Source of the DNA: Acidobacteriota bacterium
GTDB taxonomy: Bacteria; Acidobacteriota; UBA6911; RPQK01; JADFOI01
Length of the DNA stretch: 40,971 bases
Assembly: GCA_022562935.1 (NCBI GenBank)
Contig: JADFOI010000014.1
Span: forward strand, 1-40,971
Direction of reading: 5' to 3'
Shown: positions 25,522-33,968 of the stretch, in pieces
How positions within the stretch are numbered: the stretch's first letter is position 1
How the letters are laid out: every line of letters begins with the position of its first letter
Position numbers and translations under genes: made by a program
The notes under the pieces: generated by a model
The model's database searches: none
Told to the model about the DNA's origin: nothing
The model's input: only the letters and a program-made list of their open reading frames with translations

Positions 25522-25608
25522 GGATTGTCCGGGTTCCCGACTATAATTTCGACCATACTCGCGGATCATGGGTGGTCCTCTAGAGAATGACCGATGGCGA
25601 AGTAGAAA

Positions 25609-25758
25609 ATGGCACGCTGGTTCTTTTGGTTAGGTATCGGAACGGTGATGTACATGGTGGAGTTTCCTGTGCGTGACTCACTGCTCGCCTTTTGGTTCTT
25701 GATCACCTGTATCGCCATTCCCACAGGAATCATTGTCTGGCTGGTTTCGAAGCGGTAA
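25609..25758 (+). CDS. Possible small membrane protein of 49 residues
   Basis: An open frame from ATG 25,609 to TAA 25,758 encodes a hydrophobic peptide beginning MARWFFWLGIGTVMYMVEF. One clear membrane span follows (AFWFLITCIAIPTGIIVWLV), ending in SKR, with a possible first short span. The ribosome site is weak and there is no recognised family. It is the only plausible gene in the 25,522-25,911 gap. The remainder of that gap has no recognised feature. It could be a chance frame. Confidence 0.35.
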   Translation: MARWFFWLGIGTVMYMVEFPVRDSLLAFWFLITCIAIPTGIIVWLVSKR

Positions 25759-25911
25759 GAAGGGTAAAAACAAAGGTACGGTAGCTCCTGTTTCTTGGCC
25801 CGGACTACTAGTCTCTATTGTTGATCATCCAGCTCAATTCGGTTCTAAGTTGCGGGAAAACCCTGGTATGATAAGGCATCAAGGGTTTCGATCAGTAGGC
25901 CAGGGTCGACC

Positions 25912-27600
25912 ATGGAAAATCTATTCACCTTTTTCTTCAAATACCGGCCTTTCTTTTTTCAGCGGGGCGAATTCACTTTCCAGTGGGGCCTGAGCTACTG
26001 GACCATTGGACTGCTGATCGTATCACTTGCGGCCCTGGTTTTCCTGGTCTATCGCCGCAGGTTGCTGCAAGTGAAGGGAAGGAGGGCAGGCTGGACCCTG
26101 CTTGCCCTTCGCTGCGCTTTCTTTCTGGTTCTGCTCCTCTTGTGCATGAGGCCGAGTTTGGTCCTTTCCAGGCTTGTTCCCAAAGAGAACCTGCTGGCCA
26201 TTCTGGTGGACAATTCGCGGAGTATGGGCATTCCCACCGAGACCAACCAGCCCAGAGGTCAGAAGGCACAGGAACTGCTTACTAAGGATTCCGACTTTCT
26301 AAAGGCGCTGGATGAGAAATTTTATGTACGCCTTTTTCAGTTCGATTCCCAGGTTCGAAGAGTTGAAGGGTCTCTGGAACTGGACTGGAAGGGAGACCAG
26401 ACCAACATTGTCAAAGGAATGGAAGGGGTACTGACGGAAACCAAGAATTTACCCCTCGCCGGGATTCTCCTATTCACGGACGGCTCAGACAACAGCTACC
26501 GAGACTTCCAGGAAGTCCTTGCCGAATTGAAGGCTCGCCAGATTCCCATTCATACCATCGGTCTGGGTCCCGAGTCCTTGACCCGGGACGTGGAGATCAC
26601 ACATGTCAGTACACCCCGGGTTTCGGTACCTGAAACGCTCTCGGTTGCTCGGGTTACTTTCCGGCACAGCGGTTTTGGTGGTAGCCGCGGCCGCCTCGAA
26701 GTTCGGGAGGGGAACACTCTAGTGCAGACCAAGGAAATTCACTTTCCCCGAGATTCCGAAACCTTTACCACCGAGGTGAAGATCATACCCACATCAGAGG
26801 GAATCAAGAGCTATCACTTCTCTCTAAAGCCCCTGGAAGGCGAAGAAATCCTGGAGAATAACACTCGAACCACCATTATGGACGTTCAAAACCTGGCAGC
26901 CCGAATTCTCTATGTGGAAGGGCATCCGCGCTGGGAATACAAGTTTATCCGCCGAGCCATGGCGGAAGACAAGAACGTTCGCCTGGTCACATTGCTGCGA
27001 ACCGCCCTCAATAAATTTTATCGTCAGGGAATCGAAGAAGAGACCACCCTGGCAGCCGGCTTTCCCTCAGAAAGAGAAGAGCTCTTCCAGTACCAGGGCA
27101 TCCTCTTTGGGAGTATTGAATCCTCCTTCTTTACTTACCCACAGATGGAAATGGTGCGTGATTTTGTAGGCAAGCGGGGGGGCGGTTTCATGATGATAGG
27201 GGGCAGTTCTTCCTTTGCTTCCGGCCAATATCAGAACACCCCTATTGAGGAAATCCTTCCGGTCTGGCTGCAAGGCAATGATGAAGATCGTTCCGCCTCC
27301 GAACCCATTTATGCCCAGGGGGAAAGCAAGCCGCGATTGACCGACCAAGGCTTGAACCATCCCGCCCTCCAGCTCTCCTCCATAGAAGGAAACAACGCTT
27401 CCGCATGGGATGAAATTCCAGTACTGACGGATTGGAATATTATTAGAGACACCAAATCGGGGGCAACGGTTCTGGCCCGGCTGGACACCTCTTCGAGTCT
27501 GGAGCCCGACCAGCCTGGTATTCCGCTGGTCGTTTTTCAACGATACGGCCGCGGCCACACCCTGGCCTTTCTGACAGGCAGCAGCTGGCGCTGGTATTAA
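25912..27600 (+). pseudogene. VWA/glutamine-amidotransferase-like membrane protein, 3' end lost at junction
   Basis: 562 residues are visible. Two membrane helices (about 29-48 and 61-80) are followed by a von Willebrand A domain with the metal site LVDNSRSM (Asp100) and ILLFTDGSDNS. A CARDB-like beta segment comes next (about 215-320). A glutamine-amidotransferase-like domain starts at ARILYVEGHPRWEYKFIRRAM. It stops at FLTGSSWRWY, where related proteins normally continue, and the TAA lies in or next to the foreign phage DNA. The family occurs near MoxR/DUF58/BatA genes and its role is unknown. The truncation is probably an effect of the junction at about 27,594, not an evolved end. Confidence 0.8.
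27575..27600. other. Host-phage junction
   Basis: The bacterial VWA frame is recognisable to SSWRW (27,594). The phage frame that continues into the next gene is open from 27,575 and recognisable from about 27,599 (KIRVLAV). Base composition and codon use change here. Both genes are incomplete. No integrase, direct repeat or attachment-like tRNA end is seen at this point. Confidence 0.8.
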
Positions 27601-27601
27601 A

Positions 27602-27832
27602 ATCAGAGTTTTAGCGGTTATGATGGTATCGGATGGTGCAGTGGATGCTAGATTTGAGAGCGGAGCAGCAGGGACCGCCCTCACAGGGCAGATGTCATTA
27701 ATAGCAAACTCAGGCTTTACTCTCCCGTATAATCCGGCTGGTTGGTTTGAGACTGCAGATAATGCCCTACTAAACTTAGAGCTATCGAGTGCCGTGAATG
27801 TTCATGGCTGTTTCACTTACGTAGAGGTCTAG
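27602..27832 (+). pseudogene. C-terminal fragment of a phage structural protein
   Basis: About 76 codons are visible: KIRVLAVMMVSDGAVDARF, then a GTALTGQMSLIANSGFTLP-type stretch and LNLELSSAVNVHGCFTYVEV. The frame is open across the junction, with no start codon or ribosome site at its beginning. The internal ATG at 27,620 sits in the middle of a beta-strand-like sequence, so this is most likely the tail end of a longer gene. The pattern recalls small phage head or tail structural proteins, but no family is assigned with certainty. It ends just before the next phage gene starts. Confidence 0.55.
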
Positions 27833-27835
27833 AAT

Positions 27836-28816
27836 GTGGCTGCGCTCGGATGGCTTCTTAATCTTGGGTTTGGCGGTAGTGCTGACGCTGCTGCTGCCCA
27901 GGTCATTATCCCCCAGCTCACACAACTATTAGGTAACGGCATGGCTATCAGAGCAGAATCACTAACAGTTAATTTCCTAGCATGGGATACCACTAATAAT
28001 GTAGGGAAAACAGGCGACAGTGGCAATTTCACCATGCGATTAATTAAGGATGGTGGTAGCCCTACAGTACCAGACAACGCACTCAGCGAACCAGACGCGA
28101 CTAACCTTAAAGGGATCTATGAGGTTGTTTTAACATCTACTGAAATGACCGCTAATTTCCTAACATTAGGGGGCGAAAGCTCCACAGCAAATATTGTTAT
28201 ATTTCCGTTACTTATAACCACTGAGCGTGGCTCTATAGCGGTTATAGACACAGTAGTAGATGCTGGCGCAACCGCTGCTGCCTTATCCACGGCACAAACA
28301 GACCTAGATACTTTGACTGGCTCCGATGGAGTGACATTAGCGACCACTCAAGGCAACTACGCACCGTCTACAGTCGCAGCCCTATCAACAGCTCAAACGG
28401 ACCTTGATACACTCACAGGCTCAGATGGCGCGACTTTAGCCACAACACAGGGTAATTATGCGCCCTCAACTGTAGCGGCATTAGCAACAGCCCAGACTGA
28501 CCTAGACACCATTACAGGTAGTGACGGGGTAACACTAGCCACAGCACAAGGCCTATACGCCCCTAACAAGGTAGTACCGGACGCAGCAGGCACAGCCCCC
28601 ACATTAGCCGAACTACAAACAACAGCCCTTACAGAGTCATACGCCTCTAATGGCTCAGCACCAACACAGAATCAAATGCTTTACGCTATACATCAAATGC
28701 TTATGGAGTTTGCAATATCGGGTACTTCTTATACAGTTAAGAAGCTGGACAGCTCAACCACAGCTTTTGTAGTGACATTAGATGACGCCACTAATCCAAC
28801 GAGTAACACCAGATGA
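27836..28816 (+). CDS. Phage fibre-like or structural protein with 33-residue repeats
   Basis: The protein has 326 residues from a GTG. The N-terminal ~130 residues look like a beta-rich structural domain (IRAESLTVNFLAWDTTNNVG). The middle holds about three repeats of 33 residues, each with TAQTDLDTLTGSDG and LATTQGNYAPSTV, a repeat style seen in marine phage tail proteins. The C-terminus (LYAIHQMLMEFAISGTSYTVKKLD, TLDDATNPTSNTR) resembles the C-terminal module of such phage proteins. It is likely a virion fibre or head appendage. The stop overlaps the next gene. An ATG two bases earlier is in another frame. Confidence 0.6.
   Translation: MAALGWLLNLGFGGSADAAAAQVIIPQLTQLLGNGMAIRAESLTVNFLAWDTTNNVGKTGDSGNFTMRLIKDGGSPTVPDNALSEPDATNLKGIYEVVLTSTEMTANFLTLGGESSTANIVIFPLLITTERGSIAVIDTVVDAGATAAALSTAQTDLDTLTGSDGVTLATTQGNYAPSTVAALSTAQTDLDTLTGSDGATLATTQGNYAPSTVAALATAQTDLDTITGSDGVTLATAQGLYAPNKVVPDAAGTAPTLAELQTTALTESYASNGSAPTQNQMLYAIHQMLMEFAISGTSYTVKKLDSSTTAFVVTLDDATNPTSNTR
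28316..28567 (+). repeat. Degenerate 99-bp coding repeats in the fibre-like gene
   Basis: Three in-frame units encode variants of LDTLTGSDGVTLATTQGNYA with AALSTAQTD linkers. The DNA differs mainly at third codon positions (for example GACCTAGATACTTTGACTGG against GACCTTGATACACTCACAGG), showing that the protein, not the DNA, is kept. Confidence 0.75.
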
Positions 28817-29028
28817 GCATAGCCTTAGTTGTCACTCGTGGTTACAGCAACGGCACCCTAATTGGGACAATAGCCGATATTGCCACAAGGGGTTATACTA
28901 TAGGCGAGGCAATAGCGGCAATCTGGACAGTACAAACCAGCTCAACAGACACATGGACAGGCAAAAGTAACGATTCAACCGCGTGGAGCGTAGTAACAGA
29001 CGATTCATCACCGTGGACAGTTCAATGA
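28813..29028 (+). CDS. Small phage structural protein
   Basis: This 71-residue protein (MSIALVVTRGYSNGTLIGTI...) has a C-terminal WSVVTDDSSPWTVQ tail, with WTVQ and AWSV repeats of the kind seen in small phage structural proteins. Its start overlaps the stop of the fibre-like gene by four bases, so it is probably co-translated with it. Function unknown. Confidence 0.6.
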   Translation: MSIALVVTRGYSNGTLIGTIADIATRGYTIGEAIAAIWTVQTSSTDTWTGKSNDSTAWSVVTDDSSPWTVQ

Positions 29029-29219
29029 TGGATGTTGATCATTTAGAGTTTACAACTAAGCAAACAGTCAACGGCGGTCTATACACCAAGATAGAACACT
29101 ACCCAAGCGGACAGTATGTAGAAGGCGTTTGTGAGATTACAGAGCTAGACGCTATGCAAGAAGACCTAGTAGTAGAGTTAGACGATATGGTCAATAGGGC
29201 TAAATGGTACATTCACTAG
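29025..29219 (+). CDS. Small phage protein, unknown function
   Basis: The protein has 64 residues from ATG 29,025, overlapping the previous stop by four bases (a longer frame from 28,983 is less likely). It is acidic at the C-terminal end (ITELDAMQEDLVVELDDMVNRAKWYIH). No family recognised. It belongs to the packed set of small genes between the fibre-like gene and the terminase genes. Confidence 0.6.
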   Translation: MMDVDHLEFTTKQTVNGGLYTKIEHYPSGQYVEGVCEITELDAMQEDLVVELDDMVNRAKWYIH

Positions 29220-29229
29220 AGGTTACGCT

Positions 29230-29424
29230 ATGAAATGGTTATTCCGTAAGATTCTAACCAGGGAATTTATTATAGAATTACTGTATTTATGGGAACCCTA
29301 CTTTGAAAACAGACTCACAAAGGAACGTGTAGATTTAATAGCATGCTGGTTAAGAGGTGACGAATCAAAGGTTATGGATGTTAAGCGTAAAGCTAAGCCC
29401 AAGAAGAAGAAGGATAAAGCATGA
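29230..29424 (+). CDS. Small basic phage protein, unknown function
   Basis: This 64-residue protein has a hydrophobic-aromatic first half (MKWLFRKILTREFIIELLYLW) and a strongly basic tail (KRKAKPKKKKDKA), suggesting nucleic-acid or membrane contact. AGAGGT lies nine bases before the ATG. It overlaps the next gene by four bases. Confidence 0.6.
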   Translation: MKWLFRKILTREFIIELLYLWEPYFENRLTKERVDLIACWLRGDESKVMDVKRKAKPKKKKDKA

Positions 29425-29624
29425 ACGACCTTAAGATAGTGATTACTATTGATAGCAAAGAGCATACTTTAACCATGGAAGAAGCTAAGGCTTTATATGT
29501 ACAGCTAGACGAAGTTGTTCGAATCCCATTATTTGTTGAGAACTGGCCAGACAAGCCTATTAAGGTAACATGCGGGTCAGATAACTTTATGTTATCCAGC
29601 CAGCTAGAACCCTGGCAGAGTTAG
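29421..29624 (+). CDS. Small phage protein, unknown function
   Basis: This 67-residue protein begins MNDLKIVITIDSKEHTLTME, a beta-hairpin-like start, followed by a helix (EEAKALYVQLDEVV). It starts in an ATGA overlap with the preceding gene. No family recognised. Confidence 0.6.
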   Translation: MNDLKIVITIDSKEHTLTMEEAKALYVQLDEVVRIPLFVENWPDKPIKVTCGSDNFMLSSQLEPWQS

Positions 29625-29645
29625 GCTCTATATAGAGGATAAGAC

Positions 29646-29822
29646 ATGAATGATTTCTTAGAGCCAGACAAGAAGCCACAAGACCAAACCAATGAAGAAT
29701 GGCTAGCAGAATACAACAACCATGACCTAAGTAAGGGCATTATAGGAACTTCCATAGCAGCCAAAGGAAAGCTAGTAAGCGGCGAAGAGAGAGCCCTGGG
29801 GTCAGCCGAGCACATTAAGTAA
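29646..29822 (+). CDS. Small phage protein of 58 residues, unknown function
   Basis: A short frame begins MNDFLEPDKKPQDQTNEEW and ends ERALGSAEHIK. It is acidic and probably largely disordered. AGAGGAT lies ten bases upstream of the ATG, and it fits the spacing of the neighbouring small genes, which supports it as coding. Confidence 0.55.
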   Translation: MNDFLEPDKKPQDQTNEEWLAEYNNHDLSKGIIGTSIAAKGKLVSGEERALGSAEHIK

Positions 29823-29833
29823 CGAGGCAAGTA

Positions 29834-30103
29834 ATGTTTAAGATCAACATACATGAGATAGAGCCTAACAAGTATCGCATTAGACATAAGGCCACAGGGC
29901 TGGCTAAGACAATCAGCCTGTCTGAAACCTGTAAGCCGTCATTCATGGCAGATTTACTAGCCTATAACATATTCAAAGGGGCTAAAGAATTAATGCTAGA
30001 CCTGCTATACAGCAAGTATGGTGACGACTATAGATCAGTAGGGTCTAAACACCATAAGTCTATAGAGCGCTCTATTATGAGAGCGGTTAAGTTTGCAAAG
30101 TAA
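29834..30103 (+). CDS. Small phage protein, unknown function
   Basis: The protein has 89 residues: MFKINIHEIEPNKYRIRHKA, then two helix-like stretches (ADLLAYNIFKGAKELMLDLL, IERSIMRAVKFAK). It is basic overall. GAGGCAAG precedes the ATG. It is the last small gene before the terminase genes. No family recognised. Confidence 0.6.
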   Translation: MFKINIHEIEPNKYRIRHKATGLAKTISLSETCKPSFMADLLAYNIFKGAKELMLDLLYSKYGDDYRSVGSKHHKSIERSIMRAVKFAK

Positions 30104-30161
30104 AGGTGTAAAGAATCTCGACAGTTACAGTATAGAAATCAATCACTAGGATTAACTTAAT

Positions 30162-30491
30162 ATGCCAGCAGGCGCACCACTCGGAAATACTAACGCAGCA
30201 AGAGGCTTCAAAGCGACACAAGCCCTTGAAAAGGCTGTGTATCGTCTATCCTCTGGCGATGAAACCCCATGTGGTGATTATGAGGAAGTACTAGTACAAA
30301 TATGGGTAAAGGCTATAGAGAAAGCCAAGGACGATGGCGATATGCAAGCCCTCAATGCAATCATGGATAGACTAGAAGGCAAACCCCGGCAATCCGTTGA
30401 TATAGGCGGGCAACCAGACAACCCCATTGGAGTAGAAGAAGTAAGGAGAACACTTGTTAAACCGGAAAGTGTTGGACATACCGACAGCTAG
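30162..30491 (+). CDS. Probable terminase small subunit
   Basis: This 109-residue protein starts with the PAGAPLGNTNA motif common in small-terminase-like phage proteins. A helical part follows (FKATQALEKAVYRL, VLVQIWVKAIEKAKDDGDMQALNAIMDRLEGKPRQS-like region). It overlaps the large subunit gene by 38 bases, the classic TerS-TerL arrangement. TerS recognises the packaging site. The assignment rests on motif and position; similarity searches would settle it. Confidence 0.65.
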   Translation: MPAGAPLGNTNAARGFKATQALEKAVYRLSSGDETPCGDYEEVLVQIWVKAIEKAKDDGDMQALNAIMDRLEGKPRQSVDIGGQPDNPIGVEEVRRTLVKPESVGHTDS

Positions 30492-31749
30492 CGTATTCCT
30501 ACCCTTACTAGAGCCCAGTAGATACAAGGGCATACACGGGGGAAGGGGAAGCGCTAAGAGCCACTTCTTTGCTGAGAAGCTGATTGATGACTCTATATGT
30601 GAACGGGGTATGTTATCAGTCTGTTTAAGAGAGGTTCAGAAATCACTCAAGGATTCAGCCAAGCGGTTAATAGAGCAGAAGCTCGAGACATTAAGACTAG
30701 GCGAGTCACAAGGATTTAAGATATTCAAGAACGAAATAGAAACACCAGGGGATGGGGTTATTATATTCCAGGGCTTACAGGACCATACTGCCGAAAGTAT
30801 TAAGAGTCTTGAAGGGTTTAAGCGGGCTTGGTTAGAAGAGGCACAAACGATTACAGCGCATTCATTACAATTATTACGCCCTACCATCAGAGCAGAAGGC
30901 TCAGAGATATGGGCAAGCTGGAATCCTAGAAGGAAGTCAGACCCTATTGACATGTTGTTAAGACAAGGTCTACCCCCAACGAACAGTATCGTGGTTGAAT
31001 CAAACTGGCATGATAATCCCTGGTTCCCCGATGTACTCGAGCAAGAGCGGTTAGACTGCTTAAGAGATGACCCAGACAACTATGAGCATATATGGGGTGG
31101 TGGGTACGCAACCATCACTAAAGGCGCTTACTTTGCTAAGCAATTAATCCTAGCCAAAGAAGAAGGCAGGATCAGTAACGTATCACCTGACCCTCTAATG
31201 ACTATCAGGTTATTCGCTGACATAGGCGGAACTGGAGCCAGAGCAGATAACTTTGTATTCTGGGCAGCACAGTTTATCGGCAAAGAGATTCGAGTGATCA
31301 ATCACTACGAGGTCCAAGGCCAAGACCTAGCAGCTCACTTAACCTGGCTAAGAGAACAAGACTACACTCCCAGCACAGCGCAGATATGGCTACCCCATGA
31401 CGGGGCCACTCATGACAGAGTACACAGCGTATCTTATGAGAGTGCATTCAAGCAGGCAGGGTATAAAGTAACCATCATTGCAAACCAGGGCAAAGGTGCC
31501 GCTAAGTCCAGAGTAGAAGAGGTTAGGCGGTTATTCCCTAGTATCTGGATAGACAAGCCTAAATGTGAAGCTGGCTTAGATGCATTAGGTTGGTATCACG
31601 AGAAGCTTGATGTTGTTAGACAGATAGGATTAGGCCCAGATCATGATTGGTCTAGCCACAGTGCTGACGCCTTCGGGCTTATGTGTGTTGCTCATAAAAC
31701 ACCCGTACAGCGAAGACCCCTACCAGAGCCGAGGATAAACATCGTATGA
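30454..31749 (+). CDS. Terminase large subunit
   Basis: The protein has 431 residues. The N-terminal ATPase has Walker A GGRGSAKS (residues 29-36), Walker B and catalytic glutamate in RAWLEEAQ, and the coupling motif ASWNPRRKSDP. The C-terminal RNase-H-like nuclease has acidic residues in LFADIGGTGARADN, AQIWLPHDGATHD and SSHSADAFGL. It pumps and cuts phage DNA into the procapsid. The type fits the P22/PBSX-like (Terminase_3) group. TerS overlaps upstream and the next gene overlaps its stop by four bases. Confidence 0.93.
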   Translation: MLNRKVLDIPTASVFLPLLEPSRYKGIHGGRGSAKSHFFAEKLIDDSICERGMLSVCLREVQKSLKDSAKRLIEQKLETLRLGESQGFKIFKNEIETPGDGVIIFQGLQDHTAESIKSLEGFKRAWLEEAQTITAHSLQLLRPTIRAEGSEIWASWNPRRKSDPIDMLLRQGLPPTNSIVVESNWHDNPWFPDVLEQERLDCLRDDPDNYEHIWGGGYATITKGAYFAKQLILAKEEGRISNVSPDPLMTIRLFADIGGTGARADNFVFWAAQFIGKEIRVINHYEVQGQDLAAHLTWLREQDYTPSTAQIWLPHDGATHDRVHSVSYESAFKQAGYKVTIIANQGKGAAKSRVEEVRRLFPSIWIDKPKCEAGLDALGWYHEKLDVVRQIGLGPDHDWSSHSADAFGLMCVAHKTPVQRRPLPEPRINIV

Positions 31750-31931
31750 GCATATCAAGCGATCAGAAGATTAAAGCATTAGAGGCTCAAGTAGCTGCCC
31801 TGCAAGATACCGTCGAAGTTATCTATGATGTCCTTAAGTCTATAGAGAAGACCATTGATGGGTCTAAACGCAAGAAATCCAAGAAGACAGTAGAGCTGGT
31901 ACAAGCTGCCAATGCAGGAATAAGGTTATAG
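31746..31931 (+). CDS. Small coiled-coil phage protein
   Basis: This 61-residue protein has the heptad-like segment IKALEAQVAALQDTVEVIYD followed by a lysine-rich part (SKRKKSKKTVE). The ATG overlaps the TerL stop by four bases. It sits between terminase and portal. Function unknown. Confidence 0.6.
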   Translation: MSISSDQKIKALEAQVAALQDTVEVIYDVLKSIEKTIDGSKRKKSKKTVELVQAANAGIRL

Positions 31932-31934
31932 ATT

Positions 31935-33968
31935 ATGCTAACTGATGGACAAATAGGCGTTATCGTAGAAGCTGAAGAGGCGGACGCTGAAGACTTAGCG
32001 ACGGACATAGCCAAGAAGCGCGAAGCCTTGCTAGACGGTTATAGTCAAAGACCTTACGGCGACGAGGTTAAAGGCCAATCATCAGTGGTTACTTCTGATA
32101 TCTCCGATGTAGTAGAAAGCCTATTGCCGTCATTGATGCGGGTTTATGCTCAAGGCAAGCAGGTAGGTAAGTTCACAGCCAGTGACCCAGAAGCAGATGA
32201 CGAAGCTGAACAGAAAACACTCTACGCTAATTGGGTATTCTTCGAGTCTAATCCAGGCTTAAAGATACTCCACAGCGTGTTTAAGGATGCTCTACTTCAA
32301 TTCACCGGCACCTGTAAGGTATGGTGGGACGAATCCGAAGAGGTCACAGAAGAACGCTATACGGGCATGTCCCAGGAGCAGATACTTAAACTGAAGCTTG
32401 AGCCAGAGACAGAGATACTGGATACCGAGAGAGACGAAGCTGGACCCGATGCTGAGCTTCAACCTGAAACCTTTACAGTCAAGGTCAAGCGCACCACTAA
32501 GACAGGTATAGCCAGGCTTACCCCTATTCCCCCAGAACAAACCCGGATAGCTAAGAACGCAGCAGACTTTGTTAAGCCCAGGTTCATTGGTCAGAAGACA
32601 CCCAAGACCAGATCCGAGCTAATCCTAATGGGATTCAATAAGAAGAAAGTCAACGGCTTGCCTGCTCATGATCAAAAGACATCTCCTGTTGAGACTGCTA
32701 GAAACTACGACTTGAACAGAAGCCAAGATGATAACCCTACAGTTGTTAAGGCTAATGACGTTATCATGCTTGGTGAGTACTATATGTACATTGATGTTGA
32801 TGAGGATGGGGTAAGTGAACTATGGCAGATCTTCTACGCAGGCACTGAAGTACTAGACAAGACCCGGGTTGATGAACATCCCTATGCTGTCTGTGTTCCA
32901 ATCCCCATGCCTCACAGAGCTATAGGCACATGTCCTGCTGAACAGGTGGCTGATATCCAGCTCATCAAATCGACCCTAGTCCGACATACCTTAAACAATG
33001 CCTACCTTATTAACTATGCAAGAACGCTGGTTAATGAGCGAGTTGACCTAGACGACATCTTAGCCCCTCCTACTCCCGGTCAAACTATACGAATTAAAGG
33101 CGATGAGCCTATCGCTGGATCCGTAGAGCCTATGGTTGTCCAGCCTCAGATTCCAGACCTACTCCAAGCGGTTGAATATGTCGATACCATGAGAGAGAAC
33201 AGGACAGGCATCACCCGGTTCAATCAGGGATTAGATGCTGATACCTTAAACCAGACAGCAACAGGATTTAAGGGCCTTATGGGGGCTTCTCAGCAAAGGG
33301 AACAGCTCATAGCCCTAATGATGAGCGACGGTATTAAGACCTTATTCAACAAGATCATAGCCCTAGCCCATAAGCACCAGAGTGCAGAGACTCAGATACG
33401 AGTTACCGGGGAAGTGATGAACATTAACCCTTCTGGCTGGCGTTATAAGATGGATTGTGCAGTACAGGTCGGTATCGGATCAGGCGATAGGCAGGAAAAG
33501 ATATCAAACTTGAACTATATTTTGCAACAACAGAAAGAATTGATGCTGCAGAGGAGTACAGTCAGCGACCAGTCAAAGATGTATAATACCCTGGACAAGC
33601 TAGTAACCGAGGTAGGATTGAAGGATGTTGATCTATACTTTAATGATCCGTCCAAGCCACAAGAGACGCTACAGTCTGAGAACGAGCAGATGATTCAGAT
33701 GATTGAACAGCTCCAGGCGCAGATAGAGCAGCAAGGAAATCAGATAGCCGAGGCTGCATTGATTGAACAGCAGGGTAAGCTTGCACTAGGTAAGGCTCAA
33801 CTGGAGCTGGATGTTGAGAAGCTGAAGATTGATACCTTTAACAAGACTGAAGACCGCAAGTTCAAGTACACCGATCTTGAGACTAAAGAGAACGTAGATA
33901 TTCCAGGCGAAGGGGTAGAGGTAGAGAACGCCTCCACTGAAGAGTTGATAAGGTTAGCAAGTGAGTAA
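31935..33968 (+). CDS. Phage portal protein (P22-like)
   Basis: The 677-residue protein is encoded directly after terminase. It shows the N-terminal SDVVESLLPSLMRVY region, a central FNQGLDADTLNQTATGFKGL stretch typical of P22-type portals, and a C-terminal coiled coil (MIEQLQAQIEQQGNQIAEAA...). That coiled coil would form the portal barrel. Twelve copies make the DNA channel at one capsid vertex. Length and position match the P22 gp1 group (about 725 residues). It overlaps the next gene by eight bases. Confidence 0.88.
   Translation: MLTDGQIGVIVEAEEADAEDLATDIAKKREALLDGYSQRPYGDEVKGQSSVVTSDISDVVESLLPSLMRVYAQGKQVGKFTASDPEADDEAEQKTLYANWVFFESNPGLKILHSVFKDALLQFTGTCKVWWDESEEVTEERYTGMSQEQILKLKLEPETEILDTERDEAGPDAELQPETFTVKVKRTTKTGIARLTPIPPEQTRIAKNAADFVKPRFIGQKTPKTRSELILMGFNKKKVNGLPAHDQKTSPVETARNYDLNRSQDDNPTVVKANDVIMLGEYYMYIDVDEDGVSELWQIFYAGTEVLDKTRVDEHPYAVCVPIPMPHRAIGTCPAEQVADIQLIKSTLVRHTLNNAYLINYARTLVNERVDLDDILAPPTPGQTIRIKGDEPIAGSVEPMVVQPQIPDLLQAVEYVDTMRENRTGITRFNQGLDADTLNQTATGFKGLMGASQQREQLIALMMSDGIKTLFNKIIALAHKHQSAETQIRVTGEVMNINPSGWRYKMDCAVQVGIGSGDRQEKISNLNYILQQQKELMLQRSTVSDQSKMYNTLDKLVTEVGLKDVDLYFNDPSKPQETLQSENEQMIQMIEQLQAQIEQQGNQIAEAALIEQQGKLALGKAQLELDVEKLKIDTFNKTEDRKFKYTDLETKENVDIPGEGVEVENASTEELIRLASE

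Noticed and set aside
28316-28567. CRISPR array or diversity-generating repeat
   Set aside because: The repeats are coding, adjacent and diverged at third positions. There are no spacers, cas genes or reverse transcriptase.
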